This document shows, one piece after another, positions 27,876 through 37,462 of a stretch of 57,391 bases of DNA; position 1 is the first letter of the stretch; each line of letters starts with the position of its first letter. A program made the translations under genes and the position numbers. The stretch lies in the NCBI GenBank assembly GCA_024275565.1, contig JAJRYY010000041.1, forward strand, positions 1 through 57,391, in the 5' to 3' direction. Source of the DNA: Planctomycetota bacterium (GTDB taxonomy: Bacteria > Planctomycetota > Phycisphaerae > UBA1845). The notes beneath the pieces are model-generated. The model was given only the letters and a program-made list of their open reading frames with translations, was not told where the DNA came from and ran no database searches.

Positions 27876-28208
27876 TTACGTCACGCCATCATCCTCATCG
27901 GATCCGGCGTCACGATCGCGTACGGGTCCAGCATCTTTTTCGACCTCACCTGACTGATTCCCCGGTTTTTTCAGCTTCCCCGGTTTTCTCAGCGGTTCAA
28001 ACTCCGCCAGTGAGGTCCGTATAAGGTTGTACGTCGCACCAACAAGCCCCAGAGCAACGCCAATCAAGACACCCCAGGGTTTCGTCTGCCAATGTGAATC
28101 CACCCATACGCCAACAAGCGAGAACCCTACCACTGCCCCGGCGTATTCCACACCAATGCCCGAAAGCCTCGTCCATGGCGGTGGTTTGTTGGGAGGCAGA
28201 TTGGCCAT
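27876..28208 (-). CDS. atpZ: AtpZ/AtpI-family protein
   Basis: A 110-residue protein with two membrane segments (GVEYAGAVVGFSLVGVWVD and WGVLIGVALGLVGATYNLIR), the pattern of the AtpZ family (F0F1-ATPase-associated, previously called gene 1 protein). A charged tail of about 40 residues (KLKKPGNQSGEVEKDAGP...) follows. It is the first gene of the operon and has a 16-bp gap to atpI. Confidence 0.85.
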   Translation of the reverse strand: MANLPPNKPPPWTRLSGIGVEYAGAVVGFSLVGVWVDSHWQTKPWGVLIGVALGLVGATYNLIRTSLAEFEPLRKPGKLKKPGNQSGEVEKDAGPVRDRDAGSDEDDGVT

Positions 28209-28396
28209 CCATATTGCCTACCGTACGTCTGTACACATCAGACAAAATCCTACGCTGCCGTCTCCAGCGAGCGGGGCGGTATCCTAGCAAGCACGAAAGA
28301 CCCGCGTCAACCCCTTAAATCCTGCGAATGCCAAGAGTTTTCGCACGATTTTCGCCGACGACTTTTTCCGGCGGATTCACATTATTTACCATCCGA

Positions 28397-28425
28397 TTGA
28401 CATTGAATGCAAGCGATACTACGCT
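28397..28425 (+). promoter_or_regulatory. Possible sigma-70 promoter for asd
   Basis: A perfect TTGACA at 28397-28402, a 17-bp spacer and a weak TACGCT at 28420-28425, about 40 bp before the asd start. The -10 box is poor. Confidence 0.35.
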
Positions 28426-28467
28426 CAGAATAGGCCCATAAGTCGATCAATACGGATAGCCTCAATT

Positions 28468-29487
28468 ATGCTCAAAAATGTAGCCGTCGTGGGCGCCTCA
28501 GGCGTCGTCGGGCGCGAGTTTCTCAAGCTCGTCCAGCAACGCCGTTTTCCCGCGGAAAAACTCACGCTCCTCGCCTCAAAGCGGTCGGCTGGTACGACCT
28601 TCGAGGTTGGCGACACCACTCTGGAAGTACGGGAGACTTCGGCTGACCTGCTCAGAGAAGCGTCCCTTGTATTTTTCAGTGCAGGAGCATCCGTCAGTCA
28701 CGAGTTCGCACCCATCGTCGTGGAAGCGGGTGGCGTCGTCGTAGACAACTCCTCAGCCTATCGGATGGACGCATCCGTTCCGCTTGTCATTCCGGAAATC
28801 AATCCCGAAGATATTCAGCGACACAACGGAATCATTGCCAATCCGAATTGCACCACGATCATGCTGCTCATGGCGGTCGGCCCAATTCACCGCGCATTCC
28901 CCGTGAAAAGAATTGTCGTCAGCACCTACCAGGCTGCCAGTGGCGCTGGCATCGCAGCCATGGAGGAACTCCGCCAGCAGTCGCTCGACACCCTCGAAGG
29001 ACGCGAACTCAAACCTGACGCATTCCAACACCCCATCGCCTTCAACCTATTCACGCACGATTCAGCCATCGCAGAGAATGGTTACAATGGCGAAGAGAAC
29101 AAAGTTGTAAACGAAACACGCAAGATCCTGCACGATCCCAATTTTCCAGTCGCAGTCACATGCGTCCGTGTTCCGATAATTCGCGCCCACAGCGAATCGG
29201 TCAATCTCGAATTCCACGAACCCGTCTCGCCAGAAGCCATCCGCGAAGTATTATCAGCATCCCCCGGTGTACGCGTTGTCGATGACCGCAAAGCGAACCA
29301 TTTCCCCATGCCAATAGAAGCCTCCGACATAGACGACGTACTCGTCGGTCGCATTCGGCAGGATATGTCCCGCCCGGACGGAACCGGGATCGAGCTATTC
29401 CTCTCCGGAGACCAGATCCGAAAGGGTGCAGCACTCAACGCCATACAGATCGCAGAACATTTGGCTGGCGTGACTGCATCAGCATAA
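28468..29487 (+). CDS. asd: Aspartate-semialdehyde dehydrogenase
   Basis: Reduces aspartyl phosphate to aspartate semialdehyde with NADPH, the branch point to lysine, diaminopimelate, threonine and methionine. It has 339 residues, normal. NADP-binding GASGVVGREFLKL is at the N-terminus; the catalytic Cys lies in ANPNCTT, the phosphate/active-site segment is STYQAASGAG, and the C-terminal part has ADDVLVGRIRQD-like text (DIDDVLVGRIRQD). It is divergent from the atp operon and convergent with the next gene (6-bp gap). Confidence 0.96.
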   Translation: MLKNVAVVGASGVVGREFLKLVQQRRFPAEKLTLLASKRSAGTTFEVGDTTLEVRETSADLLREASLVFFSAGASVSHEFAPIVVEAGGVVVDNSSAYRMDASVPLVIPEINPEDIQRHNGIIANPNCTTIMLLMAVGPIHRAFPVKRIVVSTYQAASGAGIAAMEELRQQSLDTLEGRELKPDAFQHPIAFNLFTHDSAIAENGYNGEENKVVNETRKILHDPNFPVAVTCVRVPIIRAHSESVNLEFHEPVSPEAIREVLSASPGVRVVDDRKANHFPMPIEASDIDDVLVGRIRQDMSRPDGTGIELFLSGDQIRKGAALNAIQIAEHLAGVTASA

Positions 29488-29493
29488 ATGCAC

Positions 29494-30846
29494 TCAATTT
29501 TCCCCGAATAAGTCCGAAAACTTCAGGGTTGTAATGCTCCTCGATGGCGCCGATGAAATGGTACGGTCCCACTTGGCCATCGCCAGTTGCAGACGCCGTT
29601 CACGCGGAAAAACCACCAGCGAGTGAAGCGTTGTATTGCGATCATAGCTCCGCGACACGTCACGGAGCGAATCCCAGGCAGCCGCCTCCCACGCAGCTGC
29701 ATCCCAGCCCGCATCCCCACCTGAATCCCCACCTGAATCCCCACCTGAATTCTTCGCCACGCCTGACACGCGCGACGCAATCGCCCGATACCGCTCCACG
29801 GTATCTCTGCCACCATCTCCCCCCTCCGACGGCGAGTCCACATAATGATTCGTCGTGATGCAGACATCGCCAGTCACCTTCGACTCGCTCAGCCCTGATG
29901 GATCAACACGAAACACCCTGACTGCCTTCTTGCCCATCGGTGACACGATTCGGACCATATAACTATACGGCGTTTTCGCCTTCCTCAAAATCTTTTTCGC
30001 CCGCTTGAAGACGTCCTGGGCATCGCCCTCTTCCAGAATTCGCTTCGCCGCCAACGCCGTCGGCAGGTATTTTACGGAATGAGAGGCAGATCGTTTCGCA
30101 TCCCCATCGTGCATGAATGCGCACACACCTTCGTCATTGACACCGGTAAACGCACCCACATAGCCAGGCCAGGTCACCGTCGCAACAGCATGCCCCCGGT
30201 CCGGGTTTCGTACAAGCACGATCTGCGCAGACACCACACGCTTCGAAAATGGCATAAAATCAAAATTGCGAGTGGTCACCAGTCCACCATCACTACCACC
30301 ACCACTGCCACCGCCCTGCCCGCGCCATGCAGTGAACCCCGAACAACCAAACGCCCGCAACACATCCATCGATTGAAAAAACGCCATATCTTCAACGCTC
30401 AGCGCATGACCAACCTTCTCCAACATCGGCGCTTTCCCACCATTTGCTGCCGCAGCACCGGCCACGATCTCCACCAGCTCAGTCGTAACATTGTCGGGAA
30501 TCTCAATCAAACCTGCCAACTTCTCACGATTCTGCACATATTGCTCACCGCCACCGGGGTACATCACCATGACGATATCATCCAGAACTTCAACAATATC
30601 CCCCCCAAGAAGGTATCCATGTGCAAATCCCATTTCCTCAACAGACCCCCACACTTTAACCACTCGGATGTCACCAACGGTTTCTATCCGCCCCTGAACC
30701 GAAACATTCTGAACAGCGACACCCTGAACAGCGACATCCAGAACTTTCGGACCAGCCAGCGCATGAGCAGCCCCCATCACCAACAGCAGAACAACCAACC
30801 CCCGCACACCGCACCTCAACCCAACCATAACACAGTTCCTTTCCAT
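29494..30846 (-). CDS. C45-type acyltransferase/peptidase, secreted
   Basis: A 450-residue exported protein (signal peptide ending near HALAG) that resembles the C45 family of Ntn-hydrolases (acyl-CoA:6-aminopenicillanic acid acyltransferase-like). The presumed self-cleaving nucleophile is the Cys of FGCSGFTAW (about 168), followed by LVTTRNFDF, VTWPGYVGAFTGVNDEGVCAF and ITTNHYVDSP, all at the spacing seen in that fold. The likely activity is amide hydrolysis or acyl transfer in the periplasm; the substrate is unknown. Two low-complexity inserts occur: a Gly/Ser stretch after the active site, and three SGGD repeats near 375-390. Confidence 0.8.
   Translation of the reverse strand: MERNCVMVGLRCGVRGLVVLLLVMGAAHALAGPKVLDVAVQGVAVQNVSVQGRIETVGDIRVVKVWGSVEEMGFAHGYLLGGDIVEVLDDIVMVMYPGGGEQYVQNREKLAGLIEIPDNVTTELVEIVAGAAAANGGKAPMLEKVGHALSVEDMAFFQSMDVLRAFGCSGFTAWRGQGGGSGGGSDGGLVTTRNFDFMPFSKRVVSAQIVLVRNPDRGHAVATVTWPGYVGAFTGVNDEGVCAFMHDGDAKRSASHSVKYLPTALAAKRILEEGDAQDVFKRAKKILRKAKTPYSYMVRIVSPMGKKAVRVFRVDPSGLSESKVTGDVCITTNHYVDSPSEGGDGGRDTVERYRAIASRVSGVAKNSGGDSGGDSGGDAGWDAAAWEAAAWDSLRDVSRSYDRNTTLHSLVVFPRERRLQLAMAKWDRTISSAPSRSITTLKFSDLFGEN
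29715..29750. repeat. 12-bp tandem repeat, three copies, coding
   Basis: CCCCACCTGAAT repeated at 29715, 29727 and 29739. It encodes SGGD repeats in the C45-type protein on the minus strand. Confidence 0.9.
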
Positions 30847-31058
30847 GAATCATTCTATCTGTTCGAGGGTCCGAATCGTTCACCCTGCCGAATTCTACGC
30901 CCAAAGCATGAGTCCCGATACGCGAAAAACTCGACACCCGCCGACAGGTCAACCAGCAGATGGGATAGAATGAGTAAAGCTGAGTGAGGATAAACTGTCA
31001 GGATCGCGCAGGTCACGCATGGCGACAGCTGAAATTCGGCGGGTACAATGCTGAGATC

Positions 31059-31091
31059 AAAAAAAAACGCCCAGTCAAGCCTGACCGGGCG
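31059..31091 (-). terminator. Rho-independent terminator, minus strand
   Basis: On the minus strand CGCCCGGTCA (31091-31082), loop GGCT, TGACTGGGCG (31077-31068) and nine T (31067-31059): a 10-bp stem with one G-U pair and a strong T-tract. The nearest minus-strand gene upstream ends 670 bp away at 31765. Confidence 0.8.
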
Positions 31092-31382
31092 CTCATACGA
31101 CATGCGCGAAGCATTCATCCGGACCGGCTTCTCAGGAAATGCCTGAAAGATAAGGCCGGCAAGACCGTCCTCTGCTGAGTGTATCGAAAAAAGGGGCGGC
31201 TAAGCTAAAAACAGCCAGCACCACGCAATTTGCCCGTGAATCGGGTCAACGCTCACCAGATCGACGTACATCCCACCCACGCCTTCATAAGCACGCGGTC
31301 GAGAGATGCTTCAATCGCAGTATGTCTTCGCGCAAATATCCACCTGGGCAAGTTGTGCGCGAACGCAACCTGCCGGATTATA
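31092..31382 (-). ncRNA. Possible small RNA transcript
   Basis: A perfect TATAAT on the minus strand (plus 31377-31382), with a TTGAGT 19 bp before it, points toward the terminator at 31059-31091. A second GC-rich hairpin with six T ends near 31187. Between them no convincing protein is encoded. A transcript of about 180 or 310 nt is possible, for example around CAACTTGCCC near its 5' end, which can pair with GGGCAAATTG about 130 nt later. I cannot match it to 6S, SRP, RNase P or tmRNA. The rest of the 918-bp gap (30847-31764) holds only repeats. Confidence 0.3.
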
Positions 31383-31458
31383 GGCCTCTGCAATAACGAA
31401 CACTCAAGACACAAACACAAACTGCAACACCGGGATATACCCGGAACAAACCTTAATT

Positions 31459-31545
31459 CGTGGACCAGACAACCTTCGTAGCCAGACAACCTTCGTAGCC
31501 AGACAACCTTCGTGGACCAGACAACCTCCGTGAACCAGCCAACCG
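31459..31545. repeat. 17-bp tandem repeat, four to five copies
   Basis: AGACAACCTTCGT starts at 31467, 31484, 31501 and 31519 (periods 17, 17, 18), with a diverged copy near 31536, in the spacer downstream of the Ser/Thr kinase gene. Confidence 0.85.
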
Positions 31546-31764
31546 CAACGCGGCACATACACTATATACAACGCACCATAAACACCGCGCTATATACACC
31601 ACGCAATAAACATCACAAACCAGCCATCCACAAGATCAGTATACGACACGCGTTCTACAGGTGCAAGAAAAATCGCCACAACTGCGACCAATATTATCGG
31701 TGGCAATCGCACCCCACAACGCCCCCACAACGCACACCCCATCTACAGGATCGCCCAACGCCCG

Positions 31765-34293
31765 TCACCCCTCACCACCTCGTGATTTACGCGCATGGGT
31801 CCCCTCCATCAAACGATGCAGGCTCTCATAAGCAGGCGGTTGCTGCGACAGCACAACAGACTTCTTCAAAGCCTCAAGCGCATCACCTGCCTGATGCATC
31901 GTCTCAAAAGCCCTCGCTTTCTGCTCCCAAGCCTCTGCTTCCATCCTGCGATTACCATGCCGATGAGCAAGTTCGATTCGCTTGTCGATGTGCTTCAGTG
32001 CATCGCGCGGACGATCCTGCATAAGCTGCGACTCAGCCATGTGCTCATAAACCAGAGTCAAACCATTCCAGAAGTGCGTTCCTTCAAGCGTACCAAGTGC
32101 AGAGTTGAACCATATATCACTTTCTGCGTAATCGCCAAGCAAACACGCACACCGACCAATGTTCATCTGCGACACACCAACCATCACACGATCGCCCACT
32201 TCCTCTGCCAACCGAAGCGCACGCCGATGAAACTCGCGACCTTCCGACACACGATCCTGCTTCAACAAAACAGAACCCATCCCATTGTATGGCCAGACCA
32301 TCGACACAAGATCATCGAATTTCTTGCAGACCTCGATCGCAGTCTCAAACGCACCCTCTGCTTCCATCGGTCGCCCCAGTCGCATCAGAACCATACCGAG
32401 GTTCGCAAAAAGCTTGGACGTCTCGGGAGTCACATCAAGCTCTTTAGACACCACCGACGCTCGATCCAGAAATTCAAACGCAACAGCATACTCACCCTGG
32501 TAGTAATACACCGCCCCCACGTTGCTCAACGCACTGGCTTTCCCTACCAGGTCGATCGAAGCGTCTGCCAGTTCCTCCTGCTGATGGTGACAGGCGATGG
32601 CTTGCTCATATTCACCAAGACGCGCGTGACACGCCCCCATCAGACTCAGCGGTTCTCCATATCCCGGATCGTGACGACGCGATTCCTCTGCCTCAGCGAT
32701 CGCACCTCGATAATCACCGGCCCCAAACGCCCTGCGCGCCAAAACATAATGTTCATGCGCCTTCGGTTGTTCAGTACCACGCAACTGACCGGCACCATCT
32801 TCAGACGTCTTGCATCGCAGATTCAGATTCTCAATAACCCCGTCGGTCAACCGATCCTCCAGCGTGAACAGCTCATCCATCAGACCCATGACCGACGACA
32901 GGCATGTCACCGTCTCCGAATCTCGAACAAGCCCGTGCGCAACCATGCGAACCTGATCCCCCTGACGTTGAAAATTGCCCAGGACAACATGCTGTACACC
33001 GACAAGCCTGCCAGCCTGCATGATCTGATCGCGCGAGGGTTCATCTGAAACGTCCTCCGTCGTCTGCTGAATGATCCGGTTCACAACATTAAAATCTACA
33101 ACATGCACACCGGAACACTGCATCAAACGACTGGATATATATTCCGCAATGGCATCCCCGATCCAGTCATCAGAATCGCGGCGGGAAAGATTTCTAAACG
33201 GCATGACAGTGACACCATGTGACACTGAAACACCCTGGGAAACGAGCATGGGCGACACCGACGATTGCTGGGGCGTCGATCCATCATGAGCACGCAACGC
33301 TTTCTCAACTTCAACCGCAGACGCATACCGGTGCTCGGGACGTTTTGCGAGACTGGTCTCAATCAGCTCCAGTAGCCAGCGAGGACTGTGTTCACGATCC
33401 ACATCAGAAAAAGTGACCGGGTCATGACGATGGCGATCGGCGATCGTGCGAATGTTCGCCCCCTCAAAAGGCGGATGCCCCGTCAACAGGTGGTACAGCG
33501 TCGCACCAAATGCATAGAGGTCAGCACGGGCATCCAGCTCCACGCCATCAAACTGCTCGGGCGGCATATACAACGGTGTACCCAATATCTGACCCGCTAT
33601 CGTCAGCGAAGTGTCATCCTCAGCCTCAGGGAGCTTGGCGAGACCAAGGTCCATGATTTTGATGCGACAGGCCTCATCGATCATCAAATTGCTCGGTTTG
33701 ATATCTCGATGGATCAGACCTTTCTTGTGAATCTCCGATAAGCCAGCCACAACCTGCAAGCCAATGTCCGCAACCTGCTCCCAGCAAAGACGGTGGACCT
33801 GCTGAAGGATCCTCCGCAGATTTTCACCAACGATATACTCCATCACGAAATACCACGATTCGTCCACGCGATCGCAATCGAATACCCGTGCAACATTCGG
33901 ATGGTTCACCCGGACACCAGCCAGCGCTTCATTCCGCAACCGCCGATTGGCAACCCCGGCCCAGTCCCGGTCGGTGTTTGAAACCAGCTTGATGACGCAT
34001 GGTTGATTCAGGTGACGCTGATTCGCCAGTAGAATCTTCCCCTGTGCACCCGCCGCAAGCACACGAACCACCTGATACCGATCAGCCCGTATTGGACCCC
34101 ACTTCTGCGTCCAGGTCTCATCATCAGGATCAACAGGAAGGAATTCCAGACTCGTCGCGTCTTCGTTCACGAAGGGGAATATAAAGTGACACTTTGGGCA
34201 CTGGCGATGCACAGCGCCTTTGCGAGGAACAGTCAGATCGTGTTGACCGCAGTGAGGGCAAACCCATGCGGGGACGTCCGTAGAGAGAATCAT
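31765..34293 (-). CDS. Ser/Thr kinase with zinc ribbon and TPRs
   Basis: From ATG 34293 the protein has 842 residues (an upstream TTG at 34335 is less likely). Order: a zinc ribbon (CPHC at 12-15, CPKC at 32-35); a Hanks-type kinase domain (about 73-335) with Lys 102, HRDIKPSN (195-202) and DLG in place of DFG (215-217); a TolB/FlgO-like domain (about 355-500, VMPFRNLSRRDSDDWIGDAIAEYI); then at least seven TPR-like helical pairs to the C-terminus. No membrane segment is seen, so it is a cytoplasmic kinase. All catalytic residues are present. This architecture of kinase plus repeat scaffold is typical of planctomycetes; the signal and substrates are unknown. It stands alone. Confidence 0.9.
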   Translation of the reverse strand: MILSTDVPAWVCPHCGQHDLTVPRKGAVHRQCPKCHFIFPFVNEDATSLEFLPVDPDDETWTQKWGPIRADRYQVVRVLAAGAQGKILLANQRHLNQPCVIKLVSNTDRDWAGVANRRLRNEALAGVRVNHPNVARVFDCDRVDESWYFVMEYIVGENLRRILQQVHRLCWEQVADIGLQVVAGLSEIHKKGLIHRDIKPSNLMIDEACRIKIMDLGLAKLPEAEDDTSLTIAGQILGTPLYMPPEQFDGVELDARADLYAFGATLYHLLTGHPPFEGANIRTIADRHRHDPVTFSDVDREHSPRWLLELIETSLAKRPEHRYASAVEVEKALRAHDGSTPQQSSVSPMLVSQGVSVSHGVTVMPFRNLSRRDSDDWIGDAIAEYISSRLMQCSGVHVVDFNVVNRIIQQTTEDVSDEPSRDQIMQAGRLVGVQHVVLGNFQRQGDQVRMVAHGLVRDSETVTCLSSVMGLMDELFTLEDRLTDGVIENLNLRCKTSEDGAGQLRGTEQPKAHEHYVLARRAFGAGDYRGAIAEAEESRRHDPGYGEPLSLMGACHARLGEYEQAIACHHQQEELADASIDLVGKASALSNVGAVYYYQGEYAVAFEFLDRASVVSKELDVTPETSKLFANLGMVLMRLGRPMEAEGAFETAIEVCKKFDDLVSMVWPYNGMGSVLLKQDRVSEGREFHRRALRLAEEVGDRVMVGVSQMNIGRCACLLGDYAESDIWFNSALGTLEGTHFWNGLTLVYEHMAESQLMQDRPRDALKHIDKRIELAHRHGNRRMEAEAWEQKARAFETMHQAGDALEALKKSVVLSQQPPAYESLHRLMEGTHARKSRGGEG

Positions 34294-34511
34294 AGTGGCT
34301 TCGCAGGTGACGGCGGATAACCGACGGGACGCCAAACGTCGTCACTGGATTTGTAATGCCATGCCTCAATATCGAGTCTCAATATTGACCAGAAGCAGCT
34401 TGCCTCCCAGATTGGATTATTCCAGATACTACCTGCTCGTCACCTGATACCGCTGGTGACCCGACCGAGCCGATGACCCGACCCAGCTGATGACCTGATA
34501 CTGTCGATACC

Positions 34512-34610
34512 CTGCTACTTTCGATTACCCTGCTACTTCCGATGCCCTGCTACTTCCGATGCCCTGCTACTTCCGATGCCCTGCTACTTCCGATGCCCTG
34601 CTACTTCCGA
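34512..34610. repeat. 17-bp tandem repeat, six copies
   Basis: CTGCTACTTCC at 34512, 34530, 34547, 34564, 34581 and 34598 in units of 17-18 bp (GATGCCCTGCTACTTCC). Related but decayed text continues on both sides from about 34441 to 34740, suggesting an old larger array. The 767-bp gap 34294-35060 holds no gene I can support. Confidence 0.92.
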
Positions 34611-34904
34611 TGCCCTGACTTTCGACACCTTGGCTACTGCTGAGACCCCGCTACTGCCCTGATACCGCAGATGCCGGACCCTGCCCTGATTCCGTATAGC
34701 CTGACCCTTCCGCATGACCTGACCCTGCTGAGGCGTCAGGCGCCGATCACGGTCCGATTGCCACGAACCGCGATGGACGTCGCTCGCGTGATCATCATAT
34801 TTTACCACGATATCAGCCATGGGAAAGCGAAAAATCCTGTGATTTGTCTAACTTAATGCGCGTAACTCATTGCTATCAAAATGCTTGCCGGCAATCCCCA
34901 GATT

Positions 34905-35025
34905 CAACCCTGCACACGCGGCAAGCTCAACCCAACGCACACGCACCAGACTCAACCCAACGCACCCACCAGGCTCAACCCAACGCGACCACCAGGTACA
35001 CCCAACGCACGCACCAGATTCTACC
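34905..35025. repeat. 22-25-bp degenerate tandem repeat
   Basis: AACCCAACGC-type cores at 34929, 34954, 34977 and about 34999 inside units of the form CACCAGnCTCAACCCAACGC. Adjacent to the 3' end of the secreted TPR gene. Confidence 0.7.
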
Positions 35026-35060
35026 CACCCCAGACGGGGGCGGGCTTCACCCGCGACGCA

Positions 35061-37094
35061 CTATTTCTTCGGATAAGCGATCCGGGTGGCCGTCGATGCG
35101 AGGATGTCAGCAAACGGATCGGAAGGATCCAGCGTCCTTGCTTTCTCGAACGCCAGGGCAGCCTCAGCAGCTTCTCCGCTTGAAAAGTGGATATGTCCGA
35201 GAACCAGCCAGGCATTCGCATCATCCGGGTTAGAAGCGACAAAAAGCTGCAACTTCTGACGATGCTGCTCCAGGTCGCTGCTGTTGGTGTAAAATCGGGT
35301 CACATCCAGGGGCATATCCACCACATCCGGCGCGAGTGCAAGCCCACGTCGAAGCGCACCAGCCGCCGCGGTGTAATCACCTGTGGCAAACAAGCCAATC
35401 GCATAGGAAAGCTCCGCAAAACCATCCTCAGGGTCATTTAGCACAGATTTGGCAAAAAGTGCCCTCGCCAGTTCATAATCGCGAGCGTTGAACGCACGAT
35501 GAGCGTCTGCGAGGTATTCGTTGTTGACGGGAATCCGCTCCTGCGGCTTCACGTCGATGCGCTGCCCCCTGTCTAGTTGCCCCCTGTCAGGAAGTGTACC
35601 GCCATCGATATCAAGTGCTGCTTGAGTGCCGCCTGGTGGCACCACACCCTGGTTGCCATAAGGCGTTGCATTCTGATTGCCATATGACGCAGCATTCTGG
35701 GTGTCGTATGGCGTTGCACTCTGATTGCCAAATGACGGTGCAGTTTCAAATTGAACATCGGTTACCACTTCTGGTGGGGTATTGTCCTGAATATAGACAA
35801 TATCCGGCGGACTCTGGACAAAGACCGTCTGGGTTATGGGATAATCCGTGAAGACGCTCCATGTCGGCGTGAAACCGTAGGAAGCGTATGGGTAACGGTA
35901 GTAGTAGAGGTCAAAGTTGCTGCTGTATCCATATGGGTAATAGTGCCCATTCCGGAACGTGCTGTATCCGAAATGGCGGTTGCGATTGCGAAAGTTGAAA
36001 CGACGATCGAAGAGGTCGTGTCGGCCACCGAGGTATCCGTGATCGTCGTTGCGGTTGTAGTAAGCCCGTACACCCCGTGATCCGAACTGCAGACCGGCGG
36101 AGTAACGGCTGTTGTGACCGCGGTTTGAGTAGCTCAGGGACAAGGAGGAATGATCCCTGCCACGGGATATGCCATGCGAATCATAGGCACGTCCGACACC
36201 GTTCGCCCAGTTGGATCGTTGCCCATTCGGACCTGCCCCTCTAAATCCCCTGCCTACTCGTCCTGGATTTCTATTTCCATGGGCTTGTGCGCTTGGGTAT
36301 CTTTGCAATGCGGAAGATTCAGGGCGTGAGAACCGGCTTCGCCCATCAGCCTGTGCGTTCGTGTGCGGGGTGGCTGAATTCGATCTCCCCGAATGACGAT
36401 TGCCAACTGCTGGCCCCCTGGACGTGGAGGACGGTCGGCGTGTTATTCCGCTTCGGTTTGATATTCCGCCCTGCCGGTCCGATATTCCACCCGGTCGGTT
36501 TGATCCGATGGCTGGAACGCGTCGCTTGGTCGTTGTACCAGCCGGCGATCGGGTGCTGTTCCTGCCGATAAAGCTTCGTCCTGTGATGTTTCGACCCGTT
36601 GAATTTCGACTTGCAGGGTTTCGGCCAATTGCGTTTCGGCCTGACAAGTTCCGACTCGTGGAATTTCGGCCAGACAAGTTCCGACTCGTCGGGGCTCGAT
36701 ATTTGGACGATGTGGGTCTACGCGCCGTCGTAGATCGCCTGGTTGCAGTCGATCTACTGACACCTGGCGTTCTCCTGGACGTACTCGACGGTCTACGGGT
36801 GAAGCCGGGTGATCTTCGAGGCGTACTGGAGGGTCTTCGCGCGGTCGCTGCAGACCTTCCGCGCGTGCTGGACGGTCTACGCGTAACACTCGACGGCCTG
36901 CGCGTTGCACTGGAGGATCTGCGCGTTGCACTGGAAGATCGCCGGGAAGTTGAGCGATGCTTATTGCCTGAGACTGAACGTTGCCTCTGGCTGGAGGATG
37001 ACGCGCTGGCTCGGCGGTTTTTGCCCGCATTGGCCTCGTCCGGGATGGAGAAGGTCATGAGCAACACGCTTGATGTAACCAAAAATCGGTACAT
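35061..37094 (-). CDS. Secreted Arg/Ser-rich protein with TPR domain
   Basis: I take the ATG at 37094 because it starts a clear signal peptide (MYRFLVTSSVLLMTF...ANAG); the frame is open to 37298. The 677-residue protein has three parts. About 25-300 is extremely basic and low in complexity, with many copies of RRPSST-, SRNLSGRN- and ATRRSS-like units. About 300-500 is rich in Gly, Asn and Tyr (RDHSSLSLSYSNRGHNSRYS, YPYASYGFTPTW) plus short QNAxPYGNQ repeats. The C-terminal 150 residues form three or four TPRs (ADAHRAFNARDYELARALFAKS, AELSYAIGLFATGDYTAAAGALRRGLAL, AWLVLGHIHFSSGEAAEAALAFEKARTLDP). A nucleic-acid- or polyanion-binding surface role is imaginable, but the function is unknown. Confidence 0.75.
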   Translation of the reverse strand: MYRFLVTSSVLLMTFSIPDEANAGKNRRASASSSSQRQRSVSGNKHRSTSRRSSSATRRSSSATRRPSSVTRRPSSTRGRSAATARRPSSTPRRSPGFTRRPSSTSRRTPGVSRSTATRRSTTARRPTSSKYRAPTSRNLSGRNSTSRNLSGRNAIGRNPASRNSTGRNITGRSFIGRNSTRSPAGTTTKRRVPAIGSNRPGGISDRQGGISNRSGITRRPSSTSRGPAVGNRHSGRSNSATPHTNAQADGRSRFSRPESSALQRYPSAQAHGNRNPGRVGRGFRGAGPNGQRSNWANGVGRAYDSHGISRGRDHSSLSLSYSNRGHNSRYSAGLQFGSRGVRAYYNRNDDHGYLGGRHDLFDRRFNFRNRNRHFGYSTFRNGHYYPYGYSSNFDLYYYRYPYASYGFTPTWSVFTDYPITQTVFVQSPPDIVYIQDNTPPEVVTDVQFETAPSFGNQSATPYDTQNAASYGNQNATPYGNQGVVPPGGTQAALDIDGGTLPDRGQLDRGQRIDVKPQERIPVNNEYLADAHRAFNARDYELARALFAKSVLNDPEDGFAELSYAIGLFATGDYTAAAGALRRGLALAPDVVDMPLDVTRFYTNSSDLEQHRQKLQLFVASNPDDANAWLVLGHIHFSSGEAAEAALAFEKARTLDPSDPFADILASTATRIAYPKK

Positions 37095-37462
37095 CCTTGA
37101 TCTACGCGAGGGGGATGACGGTGGCTGTATCGATCGTGCACCCGACGCCCTCAAGGTGTATGGTTGCATCATGACTTGACCTCCCTGAATGTATCCCGCC
37201 TGCCTGATGGCGATGCCCGCTCGATGCCAGACGCCCTGCCGAAGTTCGCAGCAGAGAATCAAAGCGACGAACGCAGCGTCGCCGTCATGTCCGATCATAC
37301 TCCAAATGGGCTAATTTTTCAAGTATTTCCAGACAAGACTGCATATCTTACCCGCCGTAAGCCCTGCCATGGGAAGGACTTATGAGAATCGCTCATCTGT
37401 GTAACAGCGTGAATCACTGCAATCACAGATGGCGACGGAAGTACATATGGCAGGGGTTTCGA
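37095..37462. other. Spacer, nothing recognised
   Basis: 368 bp between the secreted TPR gene and the c554-like gene. The first 200 bp keep the TPR gene frame open without a plausible start. No hairpin, repeat or promoter stands out. Confidence 0.4.

Noticed and set aside
31040..31220. Known structural RNA (6S, SRP, RNase P, tmRNA) in the terminator region
   Set aside because: None of the conserved core motifs of these RNAs could be found; left only as an unnamed candidate.
31765..33048. Plus-strand open frame of 417 codons opposite the Ser/Thr kinase
   Set aside because: Shadow of the kinase-TPR gene, without recognisable domains.
36400..37179. Plus-strand open frame opposite the Arg/Ser-rich gene
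   Set aside because: Its repeats are the reverse reading of the low-complexity region; no start signal or domain.
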